A stretch of DNA of 64,000 nucleotides, from positions 59,236 to 123,235 of the forward strand of contig PABK01000054.1 in NCBI GenBank assembly GCA_002699145.1, written 5' to 3'. The stretch is from Halioglobus sp. Its GTDB lineage: Bacteria; Pseudomonadota; Gammaproteobacteria; Pseudomonadales; Halieaceae. The position numbers and the translations under genes were made by a program. This document shows, piece after piece, positions 52,445-63,890 of the stretch. The notes beneath the pieces are model-generated. The model was not told the origin of the DNA. It made no database searches and saw nothing but the letters and a program-made list of their open reading frames with translations. Numbering within the stretch: position 1 is the first letter of the stretch; each line of letters starts with the position of its first letter.

Positions 52445-53134
52445 ATGCCTGTTTGTGTAACCGATATTACGCGTGTTTCGGCTGAGGTGCTGGAACAGTA
52501 CCAAGGTGCTGAAGTGGCCACTGTTCACGAGGCGCAAGGCCGCAAGGGCTTGATGGCTTCGTATATGCGCCCTATTTACCGCCCAGCCAAAATCGTTGGC
52601 ACCGCCGTAACCTGTGAAGTGGCGCCAGGTGACAACTGGATGCTGCATGTGGCTGTAGAGCAGTGCCAACCAGGCGATGTGTTGGTTGTTGCTCCGACTA
52701 GCCCTTGTGAAGACGGTTATTTTGGTGATCTGTTGGCCACCTCATTGAAGGCGCGGGGGGTTGTCGGGCTGATTATCGATGCTGGCGTGCGGGACATTGC
52801 CACTTTGACCGAGATGGGATTCCCGGTGTGGTCCAAAGCGGTGTTTGGTCAGGGCACGGTTAAAGAAACCGTGGGCAACGTCAATGTGCCGGTGGTATGT
52901 GCGGGCGCGTTGGTCAATCCCGGTGATTTGATTGTGGCCGACGATGATGGCGTGGTGGTAGTGCGCCGCCAGGAAGCCGAGGCGGTGCACACCAGTGTGC
53001 TCAAGCGGGTGGCTAACGAAGACAGCAAGCGCGAACGCCTGGTCGCCGGTGAACTAGGGCTGGATATCTACAATATGCGCGAGCGTCTGGCGGAAAAAGG
53101 CCTGCGTTACGTGAAGTCGCTGGACGAAGCCTAA
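52445..53134 (+). CDS. ligK: 4-carboxy-4-hydroxy-2-oxoadipate aldolase / oxaloacetate decarboxylase
   Basis: A 229-residue RraA-fold class II aldolase that splits 4-carboxy-4-hydroxy-2-oxoadipate into pyruvate and oxaloacetate, the last step of protocatechuate 4,5-cleavage. It has the substrate and metal motifs [37 protein letters not shown] and IIDAGVRD (Arg-Asp of the metal site), and the family's C-terminus [19 protein letters not shown]. Start after AGGGGAAG. First gene of a tightly packed operon; ligU follows after 2 bases. Confidence 0.92.
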   Translation: MPVCVTDITRVSAEVLEQYQGAEVATVHEAQGRKGLMASYMRPIYRPAKIVGTAVTCEVAPGDNWMLHVAVEQCQPGDVLVVAPTSPCEDGYFGDLLATSLKARGVVGLIIDAGVRDIATLTEMGFPVWSKAVFGQGTVKETVGNVNVPVVCAGALVNPGDLIVADDDGVVVVRRQEAEAVHTSVLKRVANEDSKRERLVAGELGLDIYNMRERLAEKGLRYVKSLDEA

Positions 53135-53136
53135 TC

Positions 53137-54237
53137 ATGCAAAAGGCGATTCCCTGTCAGGTTATGCGCGGCGGCACTTCCAAGGGCCTGTATTTTCTGG
53201 CCAGTGACTTGCCTGCCGACGCCGAAGCTCGCAACCGTTTGTTGCTGGCGGCGATGGGCTCTCCGGATGCCCGCCAGATTGACGGCATGGGCGGTGCTCA
53301 CCCGCTGACCAGCAAGGTGGCGGTGATCTCGCCGTCATCGCTGCCCGGCGTCGATGTGGACTATCTTTTCCTACAGGTGGTGGTCGATAAGGCCGAGGTC
53401 AGTGACGCCCAAAACTGCGGCAATATTCTGGCTGGGGTGGGACCTTTTGCCATTGAGAATGGCTTGGTCGCGGCTCAGAACGGACACACCGATGTCAGCA
53501 TCCATATGGTGAATACCGGTGCCCGCGCGGTGGCTCGGGTGGAAACCCCCAACGGCTGTGTAAATTACGTCGGGCAGGCCCGTATTGACGGCGTGCCGGG
53601 TACGGCAGCGCCGATCCCAATCGATTTTCTCGATATTGCCGGCTCCAGTTGTGGTGCCTTGTTACCCACAGGTAACACCCTCGATGTGATCGAAGGAATT
53701 GAGGTGAGCTGCATCGATAACGGCATGCCGGTGGTCTTACTGCGGGCGGCAGACTTTGGCCTGAGCGGGTTGGAGTCTCCGGCGGAGCTGGAAGCCAATG
53801 CCGAGTTGAAAGCGCGCATCGAATCCATCCGTCTGGCGGCGGGCAAACTGATGAATCTGGGTGACGTGACCAGCAAAACCGTGCCCAAGATGAGTCTGAT
53901 CTCTGCGCCGCTGGCCGGCGGTTCGATCAATACCCGCACGTTTATCCCTCACCGGGTTCACGAAGCCATTGGTGTGCTGGGTTCGGTCAGTGTGGCCTCC
54001 GGCTGCATGTTGCCGGGTTCGGTCGCGCAGTCCGTGGCAGCGGTGCCTGCGGCCGATGGCGTATGTCAGCTGGAGGTGGAGCACCCGACCGGGTTTTTCA
54101 CTGTAGAGATGGAAGTGGCCGGTAGCGATAGCCTCGATAGCTTTACCGTTAAGCGCGCGGCCCTGTTGCGCACGGCGCGGCTGCTGATGCGCGGTGAGGT
54201 GATGGTGCCCGCCGAGTTGGAGAGCGAGCATGGCTGA
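53137..54237 (+). CDS. ligU: 4-oxalomesaconate tautomerase (PrpF family)
   Basis: A 366-residue PrpF/diaminopimelate-epimerase-fold isomerase that moves the double bond of 4-oxalomesaconate before hydration. Characteristic segments are CQVMRGGTSKGLYFLASDLP, DGMGGAHPLTSKVAVIS, DAQNCGNILAGVGPFAIE and the later SVASGCMLPGS. Its position directly after ligK and upstream of ligJ supports the LigU/GalD role rather than methylaconitate isomerisation. The last eight bases overlap the start of the next gene. Confidence 0.9.
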   Translation: MQKAIPCQVMRGGTSKGLYFLASDLPADAEARNRLLLAAMGSPDARQIDGMGGAHPLTSKVAVISPSSLPGVDVDYLFLQVVVDKAEVSDAQNCGNILAGVGPFAIENGLVAAQNGHTDVSIHMVNTGARAVARVETPNGCVNYVGQARIDGVPGTAAPIPIDFLDIAGSSCGALLPTGNTLDVIEGIEVSCIDNGMPVVLLRAADFGLSGLESPAELEANAELKARIESIRLAAGKLMNLGDVTSKTVPKMSLISAPLAGGSINTRTFIPHRVHEAIGVLGSVSVASGCMLPGSVAQSVAAVPAADGVCQLEVEHPTGFFTVEMEVAGSDSLDSFTVKRAALLRTARLLMRGEVMVPAELESEHG

Positions 54238-55150
54238 CCTTGAGCTGGCTAAAGTGAAGCGCATCGCGCTGATTGGTTTAGGCGAAGTGGGCCTGGCCGT
54301 GGCCGAGGACCTGCTGGCGAAAACCGAACTGGACTTGCAACTGTGGGACGCGCAGTTTGGCACGACCGGCAGTGCGGCAGAAGCGCACTGGGCGTCGTTG
54401 GCATCCTCTGACCGGGTGAGTCGGGCTGCGGATGCGGCAAGTGCTGCCAAAGACTGCCAGCTGGTGCTGTCGATGGTGACCGCCGAGCAGGCGGTGCCCG
54501 CCGCGGAGTCGGTGTTGGCGGGACTAGCTGCCGAGGCTTGGTTTGTCGACCTTAACTCCATCTCGCCGGCAGCCAAAAAGCAACTGTCAGAAATGGTGAC
54601 GGCCGCAGGCGGACGCTTTGTCGAGGCCTCGGTGATGTCGCCGATTCACCCCAAGCGCACCGACGCGCCGATCTTGTTGGGTGGCCCCCACGCGGCGGCC
54701 TTCGAAGCTATTGGAGAGCAGCTGGGCTTTAGCGACATGCGTGCCACTTCGGCGGAGCTGGGCATCGCGGCGGCTACAAAAATGTGTCGCAGTGTGATTA
54801 TTAAAGGCATGGAGGCACTGGTAACCGAGTCCTTACTGGCCGCGCGGCACTACGGTGTTGATGAGGTGGTGCTGGCCTCGCTGAATAACCTGTTCCCCCG
54901 CCCCGACTGGCCGGAACATGCCCACTACCTGATTACCCGCTCACTACTGCACGGAGAGCGGCGCGCGGCAGAAATGCGTGAAGTGGCCAAGACCGTCAAC
55001 GAAGCGGGTTTGTCACCGTGGATGAGCGCGGCCTGTGCCGAGCGCCAGGACTGGGCGGCAAAATTCAAAGCCCAGCTGAGTGAAACAGAATTGAACCCTT
55101 TGCTGGACGCGATCAACGCCCAAATTAGTACTATGAATGGAGAAGCCTAG
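54230..55150 (+). CDS. 6-phosphogluconate-dehydrogenase-like NAD(P)-binding protein with DUF1932
   Basis: A 306-residue dehydrogenase of the beta-hydroxyacid type. The Rossmann motif IALIGLGEVGLAVAEDLL is N-terminal. WFVDLNSISPAAKKQLSEMV and GGRFVEASVMSPIHPKR correspond to the substrate-binding region, and GIAAATKMCRSVIIKGMEALVTESLL contains the family's catalytic lysine helix, followed by a DUF1932 C-terminal domain. It overlaps ligU by 8 bases and ends in the ligJ leader, so it is an integral part of the lig operon. No step of the standard pathway needs it; its substrate is unknown. Confidence 0.85.
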   Translation: MADLELAKVKRIALIGLGEVGLAVAEDLLAKTELDLQLWDAQFGTTGSAAEAHWASLASSDRVSRAADAASAAKDCQLVLSMVTAEQAVPAAESVLAGLAAEAWFVDLNSISPAAKKQLSEMVTAAGGRFVEASVMSPIHPKRTDAPILLGGPHAAAFEAIGEQLGFSDMRATSAELGIAAATKMCRSVIIKGMEALVTESLLAARHYGVDEVVLASLNNLFPRPDWPEHAHYLITRSLLHGERRAAEMREVAKTVNEAGLSPWMSAACAERQDWAAKFKAQLSETELNPLLDAINAQISTMNGEA

Positions 55151-55154
55151 AATT

Positions 55155-56177
55155 ATGAAAATTATCGATTGCCACGGGCACTACACTACTGCTCCAGAAC
55201 CCCATCAATTGTTCCGTGAGGCACAGCTGGAAGCCTTTAAAAAAGGCGAAGCGCTGCCTGAAGTGCCGCAAATCAGCGATGACCAGATTCGTGAGAGCAT
55301 CGAGCAGAACCAGATGCGCCTGCTGAAAGAGCGTGGCGCCGACATGACCATCTTCTCGCCACGCGCCTCCACCATGGCTCACCATGTTGGCGACGAGGCG
55401 GTGTCCAAGCAATGGACCAGCGCCTGTAACGATCTGATTAAGCGAGTAGTCGATCTCTACCCCGAAACCTTTATTGGCGTGTGCCAGTTGCCTCAGTCGC
55501 CCGGTGTGCCGATTGCCAACTCCATTGCCGAGCTGGAGCGCTGCGTCAACGAGCTGGGTTTTGTCGGCTGTAACCTGAACCCCGACCCTTCCGGTGGTCA
55601 CTGGACTTCCGCGCCGCTGACCGATAAAAGCTGGTACCCGTTCTATGAAAAAATGGTTGAGCTGGATGTGCCGGCGATGGTGCACGTGTCCGGTTCCTGC
55701 AACCACAACTTCCACGCTACCGGTGCCCACTACATCAACGCCGACACCACCGCGTTTATGCAGTTTCTGCAGGGCGATCTGTTCAAGGATTTCCCTGAGC
55801 TGCGCTTTATTATTCCCCACGGCGGCGGCGCGGTGCCCTACCACTGGGGTCGCTACCGTGGTCTGGCCGACATGCTCAAGCAGCCGCCGTTGGACGAGCA
55901 CGTGATGAAGAATGTGTTCTTCGATACCTGTGTTTACCACCAGCCCGGTATCGACCTGCTGTTCAAGGTGATCGACATCGACAATATTCTGTTTGGCTCG
56001 GAAATGGTCGGTGCGGTGCGCGGTATCGACCCGCAAACCGGACAGTATTTCGACGACACCAAACGTTATCTGGATGCGTTGCCGCTTTCCGACGAAGACC
56101 GCTACAAGGTCTTTGAAGGCAATGCCCGCCGGGTGTATCCACGACTGGATGCCTCATTGAAGGAGCGAGGAGAATGA
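55155..56177 (+). CDS. ligJ: 4-oxalomesaconate hydratase (amidohydrolase fold)
   Basis: A ~340-residue zinc-dependent hydratase giving 4-carboxy-4-hydroxy-2-oxoadipate. ATG 55155 yields MKIIDCHGHYTTAPEPH, with the HxH metal motif of the amidohydrolase-2 family at the very N-terminus as in LigJ; the upstream ATG 55137 lies within the preceding gene. Other landmarks are RGADMTIFSPRAS, GFVGCNLNPDPSGGHW, FIIPHGGGAVPYHWGRY and ILFGSEMVGAVRGIDP. The stop overlaps the ligI start by 4 bases. Confidence 0.92.
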   Translation: MKIIDCHGHYTTAPEPHQLFREAQLEAFKKGEALPEVPQISDDQIRESIEQNQMRLLKERGADMTIFSPRASTMAHHVGDEAVSKQWTSACNDLIKRVVDLYPETFIGVCQLPQSPGVPIANSIAELERCVNELGFVGCNLNPDPSGGHWTSAPLTDKSWYPFYEKMVELDVPAMVHVSGSCNHNFHATGAHYINADTTAFMQFLQGDLFKDFPELRFIIPHGGGAVPYHWGRYRGLADMLKQPPLDEHVMKNVFFDTCVYHQPGIDLLFKVIDIDNILFGSEMVGAVRGIDPQTGQYFDDTKRYLDALPLSDEDRYKVFEGNARRVYPRLDASLKERGE

Positions 56178-57064
56178 GCCAGTTCACCCCCGACGCCGAC
56201 TGGCTGCACTGGCACCAGTCGCCCAGCAAACCGAGCTACGTGCCACCTGCTGGCGCGGTAGATGCCCACTGCCATGTGTTTGGCCCCGGGGATTTATTCC
56301 CCTTTGCGCCGGAGCGCAAGTACACCCCCTGTGACGCCTCCAAAGATCAGTTGTGGGCGTTGCGGGATTATCTCGGCTTTTCCCGTAATGTCATTGTTCA
56401 GGCAACCTGCCACGGCGCAGATAACCGCGCGCTGGTTGATGCCTTGAACCACTCCAATGGTTTGGCTCGCGGCGTGGCCACGGTCAAGGCCAGTGTCACC
56501 GACAAGGAACTAGCAGCGCTGCACGCCGCCGGCGTGCGCGGTGTGCGCTTTAACTTTGTGAAGCGTCTGGTGGATGCGCTGCCCTTTGACAGCCTGAGCA
56601 GTATTGCCGAGCGTATCAAGCCGCTGGGCTGGCACATCGTGATTTATTTCGAGGCGCAGGAACTGCCCGAGCTGTATGACTTTTTTACGGCGCTGCCCAC
56701 CACTGTGGTGGTGGACCACATGGGTCGCCCCGATGTCAGCAAGCCGGTTGACGGGCCCGAGTTTGAGTTGTTCGTCAAGCTGCTGCGTGAGAACGAGAAT
56801 TTCTGGTCGAAGGTGACCTGCCCCGAGCGTTTGTCGCTGAGTGGCGCACCGACCTATGACGACTTTGTGCCCTTTGGCCGCCGCATTGTAGAGCTGTTTC
56901 CCGACCGCGTATTGTGGGGCACAGACTGGCCGCATCCGAATATGAAAAGCCATATGCCCGACGACGGCCATCTGGTTGATATGATTCCCCGCATTGCACC
57001 CACCGCCGAGTTGCAGCAAAAACTGCTGGTGGCTAACCCGATGCGGCTCTACTGGTCGGATTAA
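56174..57064 (+). CDS. ligI: 2-pyrone-4,6-dicarboxylate hydrolase
   Basis: A 296-residue amidohydrolase-fold lactonase that opens 2-pyrone-4,6-dicarboxylate to 4-oxalomesaconate. It contains AVDAHCHVFGPGDLFPFAPERKY near the N-terminus, VIVQATCHGADN, RGVRFNFVKRLVD, VVDHMGRPDVSK and the C-terminal LWGTDWPHPNM with the catalytic aspartate, all diagnostic of LigI. ATG overlaps the end of ligJ (ATGA), so they are translationally coupled. Confidence 0.93.
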   Translation: MSQFTPDADWLHWHQSPSKPSYVPPAGAVDAHCHVFGPGDLFPFAPERKYTPCDASKDQLWALRDYLGFSRNVIVQATCHGADNRALVDALNHSNGLARGVATVKASVTDKELAALHAAGVRGVRFNFVKRLVDALPFDSLSSIAERIKPLGWHIVIYFEAQELPELYDFFTALPTTVVVDHMGRPDVSKPVDGPEFELFVKLLRENENFWSKVTCPERLSLSGAPTYDDFVPFGRRIVELFPDRVLWGTDWPHPNMKSHMPDDGHLVDMIPRIAPTAELQQKLLVANPMRLYWSD

Positions 57065-57090
57065 GCGGCTGGAATAACAGGAGGCTATTT

Positions 57091-57468
57091 ATGGCACTAG
57101 ACAAACCCTATCAGGATATTCCCGGTACCACGATTTTTGACGCCGATATGGCACGCCAGGGTTTCCACCTCAATCAGTTCTGTATGTCGCTGATGAAGGC
57201 GGAAAACCGCGAGCGCTTCAAGGCGGATCAGCGCGCTTACCTAGATGAGTGGCCGATGACCGAAGACCAAAAGCTGGCGGTACTTGCGCGGGACTACAAC
57301 CGCATGATGTCACTGGGCGGCAATATTTATTTTCTGGCCAAGATTTTTTCGTCGGATGGACTGAGCTTCCAGCACGCAGCGGCGACTATGACCGGCATGA
57401 GTCAGCCTGAATACGCGCAGATGATGCTGGATGGGGGTCGTTCTCCAGAAGGCAATATGTACAAGTAA
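57091..57468 (+). CDS. ligA: Protocatechuate 4,5-dioxygenase alpha subunit
   Basis: A 125-residue small subunit that closes the active site of the extradiol dioxygenase. The typical LigA sequence YQDIPGTTIFDADMARQGFHLNQFCMSLMKAENRERF and DQRAYLDEWPMTEDQKLAVLARDYNRMMSLGGNIYFLAKI is complete. Start follows AGGAGG. Positioned 47 bases before ligB. Confidence 0.94.
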   Translation: MALDKPYQDIPGTTIFDADMARQGFHLNQFCMSLMKAENRERFKADQRAYLDEWPMTEDQKLAVLARDYNRMMSLGGNIYFLAKIFSSDGLSFQHAAATMTGMSQPEYAQMMLDGGRSPEGNMYK

Positions 57469-57506
57469 CGCTCTACACTTAATACGCTCCGGTTGGGGCG
57501 CAATGA

Positions 57507-58355
<849 letters not shown>

Positions 58356-58409
58356 GTGATGTTGCAACATCAACGACGCCAAATGAATTAACGATATAAG
58401 GAGAACGCA

Positions 58410-59354
58410 ATGAAGGTTCTGGTTTCTGGCCCCGGCGCTTTTGGTATCAAGCACCTGGACGGCATTAAAATTATTGATGGTGTAGAAGTGGTGTCGCTGG
58501 TTGGCCGCACCCTAGAAAAAACCCAGGCAGTCGCCGATAACTACGGCATCAAGCACGTCTCGACTGATCTGGCTCAGGCGCTGGCAGAGACCGAAGCCGA
58601 GGCAGTGATTCTGTGTACCCCGACTCAGCAACACGCCTCTGAATCGATTCAGTGCATGAAGGCGGGCAAGCACGTACAGGTAGAAATTCCCCTGGCTGAC
58701 AGCTGGGCCGATGCTGAGGCGGTAATGAAAACCCAGCAGGAAACTGGCCTGGTTTGCATGGTGGGTCACACCCGCCGCTTTAACCCCTCTCACCAGTGGG
58801 TGCACAACCGTATTAAGAATGGCGAGCTGAATATTCAGCAAATGGATGTGCAAACCTATTTCTTCCGTCGCCAGAACATTAACGCCAAGGGTGAGGCGCG
58901 TAGCTGGACGGATCACCTGCTGTGGCACCATGCGGCTCACACTGTCGATCTGTTTGCCTACCAGGCTGGCGATCCGATTGTGAAAGCCAATGCGGTACAG
59001 GGGCCGATTCACCCCGAGCTGGGCATTGCCATGGATATGTCTATCCAGATGCAAACCGCCAGCGGCAAAATCTGTACGCTGTCGCTGTCGTTCAATAACG
59101 ATGGCCCGCTGGGAACCTTCTTCCGATACATCTGTGATAACGGCACCTATATCGCCCGTTACGACGATCTGGTGAACGGCAAGGAAGAAGCAATTGATGT
59201 GTCGAAAGTCGATGTGTCCATGAACGGTATTGAGCTGCAGGATCGGGAATTCTTCGCCGCGATTGCTGAAGGCCGCGAGCCTAACTCCAGCGTTGGCAAA
59301 GTACTGCCTTGCTATAAAGTGTTGCACGACCTCGAGCAACAACTGGCTGGCTAA
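58410..59354 (+). CDS. ligC: 4-carboxy-2-hydroxymuconate-6-semialdehyde dehydrogenase
   Basis: A 314-residue Gfo/Idh/MocA dehydrogenase that oxidises the hemiacetal form of the ring-cleavage product to 2-pyrone-4,6-dicarboxylate with NAD(P)+. It begins MKVLVSGPGAFGIKHLDGIK (Rossmann), then ILCTPTQQHASESIQCMKAGKHVQVEIPLADSWADAE, GHTRRFNPSHQWVHNRI and SWTDHLLWHHAAHTVDLFAYQAG. Size and sequence fit LigC. Start after AAGGAGAACGC. It is unrelated in detail to the other Gfo/Idh gene at 33633. Confidence 0.92.
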   Translation: MKVLVSGPGAFGIKHLDGIKIIDGVEVVSLVGRTLEKTQAVADNYGIKHVSTDLAQALAETEAEAVILCTPTQQHASESIQCMKAGKHVQVEIPLADSWADAEAVMKTQQETGLVCMVGHTRRFNPSHQWVHNRIKNGELNIQQMDVQTYFFRRQNINAKGEARSWTDHLLWHHAAHTVDLFAYQAGDPIVKANAVQGPIHPELGIAMDMSIQMQTASGKICTLSLSFNNDGPLGTFFRYICDNGTYIARYDDLVNGKEEAIDVSKVDVSMNGIELQDREFFAAIAEGREPNSSVGKVLPCYKVLHDLEQQLAG

Positions 59355-59386
59355 ACAAACACCAAAGAGAAAGAAAGGGAAGGGCA

Positions 59387-60376
59387 ATGCAACAGCGTAA
59401 TATCGGCAGTCATCAGGTTCCGGCCATCGGCTTGGGCTGTATGAATCTCAGTCACGCTTACGGCCACCCGCCGAGTGAAGCCGATGCCATTACGCTATTG
59501 CATCGCGCCTTTGAACTGGGCGTGCGGCATTTCGACACCGCGGCACTCTACGGTTTTGGCAGTAACGAAACCCTGGTGGGCAAGGCGCTTAAGTCGCTGC
59601 GCGGTGAAATCCATCTGGCCAGCAAATGCGGTATGACCGGGGTTGATGGCAAGCGGGTGATCGACGGTCGGCCGGAAACCCTAGTGAAAACCATTGACGA
59701 AGCCCTGCAACGCTTGCAGACAGACCATATCGATCTCTACTACCTGCACCGCTGGGACAAAAGCGTACCCATTGAAGAAAGCATGGGTGCGCTGTCGAAA
59801 ATGGTGGAGGAGGGCAAAGTCGGCGCACTGGGTTTGTCGGAAGTTTCGGCGGATACCCTGCGCAAGGCCCATGCTGTACATCCTATTACTGCCGTGCAGA
59901 CCGAGTATTCGCTGTGGACACGCAATGCGGAAATTGCAGTGCTGGATTTGTGCCGTGAAATCGGCGCGACCTTTGTGGCCTTTTCACCGATTGGTCGCGG
60001 TTTTCTCTGTGGCGGTATCGACCGCCCCGAGCAGCTTGTAGAGGGCGATATTCGTCGGGGTATGCCGCGTTTTCAAGAGCCATACTTAAGCGCGAACCAG
60101 GAATGGATGGCGAAGTTTGCCACTCTGGCGGCCGAGAATAATTGCAGCATGGCACAGCTTTGTCTGGCCTGGTTGCTGACCCGTGGTGAGCATGTGCTGC
60201 CTATTCCCGGCACCACCTCACTGGCTCATCTTGAAGAAAACGTGGGCGCGCTGGAGTTGGTCTTGTCTGAAGAAACTCTGGGCAAACTCAACGAACTGAT
60301 TAACCCGAATACGGTTCAGGGGCCGCGTTACCCGGCGGCGACCCAGCAGGAGATCGATACAGAAGAGTTTGCCTAA
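59387..60376 (+). CDS. Aldo/keto reductase
   Basis: A 329-residue NADPH-dependent TIM-barrel reductase. Catalytic residues are in FDTAALYGFGSNE (Asp, Tyr), ASKCGMTG (Lys) and YYLHRWDK (His); the NADP site is HVLPIPGTTSLAHLEENV. Start follows AAGGGAAGGGCA. It closes the lig operon, 32 bases after ligC. A decayed paralogue sits in the equivalent place behind the phthalate genes at 35999-36941. The reaction is unknown; it is not part of the established protocatechuate pathway and may deal with a reactive aldehyde intermediate. Confidence 0.9.
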   Translation: MQQRNIGSHQVPAIGLGCMNLSHAYGHPPSEADAITLLHRAFELGVRHFDTAALYGFGSNETLVGKALKSLRGEIHLASKCGMTGVDGKRVIDGRPETLVKTIDEALQRLQTDHIDLYYLHRWDKSVPIEESMGALSKMVEEGKVGALGLSEVSADTLRKAHAVHPITAVQTEYSLWTRNAEIAVLDLCREIGATFVAFSPIGRGFLCGGIDRPEQLVEGDIRRGMPRFQEPYLSANQEWMAKFATLAAENNCSMAQLCLAWLLTRGEHVLPIPGTTSLAHLEENVGALELVLSEETLGKLNELINPNTVQGPRYPAATQQEIDTEEFA

Positions 60377-60476
60377 GCAAGCACTCTTCTCTGTATTGGC
60401 TCGGCATTTTGCTGAATCCTACTTGCAGAACCTCACTTAGCGCGCCATATAAGCAAGACCAAGAGCCGTTTGCTGT

Positions 60477-61278
60477 TCAGTCGGTGGCTATTGTTCGGAT
60501 TTTTTCCAAATCTGGTGAAGGCTGGCCTTTAAATACCGCGTCCAGCGCTTCCCGCCAGATTGGGTCGTGCCACTCGGTAATCGCTTTTTCGTAGGCGGGG
60601 CGACTCTTCAAGCGGCGGCGATATTTGGGAGCTTTTCTTCTTCAAGAATTGCGCCGAGTGCAACTTCTTCCAGTCGGTGGAAGTGTGCCGCCATCATAAT
60701 ATCGGCTTGGCTGAATTCGCCAAACAAATACTCCTGTCCTGATTGCAGCATAGCCTCGATGTTTTTCAATTCCTCGCCCACATTTTGCAGTGATTTTCTG
60801 GATAGTGAGGGCGGTAACGGTAGCGAGCGGGCCATACTTATACCCCAGCGGCGTGCGGGAATAGGGTGCTTGCGGTACTTCCACAATACTGAGAGCGCCG
60901 GTTGTTGCTTAAGGCAGTAGCGCAACACCGGTAGTGTGAGCACGGGAGTTGAGGTGCCGAGTGATACGCCCAGGGCACGGGAATCATCCAGTGAAGCCTG
61001 TTCGATAAATGCACGCATTTGCGTCTGAGTATTGGCATTCTGCGGGGTCAGCATGGTGCCGCTTTAAATCTGCTTGTCCAGATAATCAATAATCACCCAG
61101 CTGTCGTAAACGGGCTGGCCGTTATGAACAAGGGTAGGTACCAGCCTTTCGGGTTAATACGGAGGTACTCGGGTTTGAAGTTGTCGCCTTCCCGTACCAG
61201 TTCATTGAGAATGATGGGGCGCGATTTCCAGCTAATACCTTTTTCTTCCAACGCCAGACGAACGGCCTGAGAGCAAAG
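60477..61278 (-). pseudogene. Glutathione S-transferase pseudogene, 5' end cut by IS
   Basis: GST pieces follow each other on the minus strand. CSQAVRLALEEKGISWKSRP and YLRINPKG form the thioredoxin-fold start, whose first ~10 codons are missing at the IS junction. A one-base shift near 61145 leads into VPTLVHNGQPVYDSWVIIDYL. A TAA at 61064-61066 interrupts; the same frame goes on as TPQNANTQTQMRAF and EYLFGEFSQADIMMAAHF. A further shift near 60628 leads to PKYRRRLKSRPAYEKAITEW, ending at the TGA at 60477-60479. At least three lesions plus truncation make it non-functional. Confidence 0.87.
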
Positions 61279-61286
61279 TGTAGTGG

Positions 61287-62446
<1,160 letters not shown>

Positions 62447-62513
62447 CTGAACACTCCTCCATCGGTGGTAGGCTACCACCTAAAAGCGTGTCCAAAATCA
62501 TTGAACCACTACA

Positions 62514-63839
62514 ATCAGTCCGATAAGAAGTGAACAACCGTTAGCCGAACTGCAAAAACTCGATGCACTGATTACGGAAAACCTCCCTGAAGTAAGCATT
62601 ATTGACATCCTTACCGACACTGAAAAGTGGCTTGGTCTGCATAAACTATTTGGGCCGTTGTCAGGGAATGAATTACGTATAGATGAACCCGAAAAGCGTT
62701 TCATCACCACGTTATTTTGCTATGGCTGTAATCTAGGGCCAGTTCAAACAGCCAAGTCTGTGAAGAATATCAGCAGAAAGCAGATTGCCTGGCTCAACCT
62801 TAGACATGCTTCCGAAGATCGCTTGGACAAAGCGATCACCCAAGTCGTCAATGCTTACAATAAATTTGATCTACCTAAATACTGGGGCAGCGGCAAGCAC
62901 GCGTCGGCTGATGGAACGATGTGGGATCTGTACGAACAGAACCTGTTAACGGAATACCATATTCGATATGGCGGTTATGGTGGTATTGGTTACTACCATG
63001 TTTCCGATACCTACATTGCATTGTTCAGTCATTTTATTCCATGCGGTGTCTATGAAGCGGTGTACATACTAGACGGACTAATGAACAACAAATCTGACAT
63101 CCAGCCCGATACGTTACATGGCGACACACAGGCGCAAAGCTATCCAGTATTTGGTTTGTCACATTTGCTGGGCATCAATCTCATGCCTCGAATCCGCAAC
63201 ATTCAGGATTTGTTGCTTTTCCGACCTGACAATCGATATCGATACAAAAATATTGAGCCCTTGTTTGCAGGAAGCATAGACTTCAAATTAATCGAGCGGC
63301 ATCTTCGAGATATGCTTCGCGTCGTCATATCGATCAAGAAAGGCAAAATTACCGCCTCAACGATTTTGCGTAGGCTTGGGACCTACAGTCGTAGAAACAA
63401 GCTATATTTGGCATTTAAAGAGCTGGGAAAGGCGATAAGAACACTCTTTTTACTGCGCTATATCGATGAAATTGAGCTTCGAAAAACCATTCAATCAGCC
63501 ACAAACAAAAGTGAGGAATTTAACGGTTTTATTAAATGGCTCTTTTTTGGAGGTGAGGGCATCATTGCAGAAAACGTCCGTCATGAGCAGCGGAAAATCG
63601 TTAAATACAACCAGCTAGTAGCTAATATGGTGATTCTCTATAACGTTGAGAAAATGACCCATGTTCTGAAGCATTTGTCGAAAGAGGGTGTGATAATCAA
63701 CAAAGAGCTGCTTAATGGGCTCTCACCATACCGAAATTCTAATATTAATCGCTTTGGTCACTACAATTTGGATCTGGAAAAAGTAATTCCGCCGCTGGAT
63801 TTTGGAATCAAGATACTGGAGACAGAAAAAGCGAAATAA
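62514..63839 (+). pseudogene. tnpA: Tn3-family transposase, 5'-truncated by the IS
   Basis: The last ~441 residues of a third Tn3-type transposase; the frame is open right from the IS boundary (SEQPLAELQKLDALITENLP...) though an ATG-less TTG at 62658 could start a shorter product. Catalytic acids are present in ASADGTMWDLYEQN and QPDTLHGDTQAQSY, and SATNKSEEFNGFIKWLFFGGEG corresponds to the Glu region. About 550 N-terminal residues, including the DNA-binding part, are gone. It is of a different subgroup from the other two transposases here and more AT-rich. Confidence 0.9.
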
Positions 63840-63890
63840 GACTTATATATCAATAATTTAAGGTACAATTGGCGAATTTTTCCAGAATGA

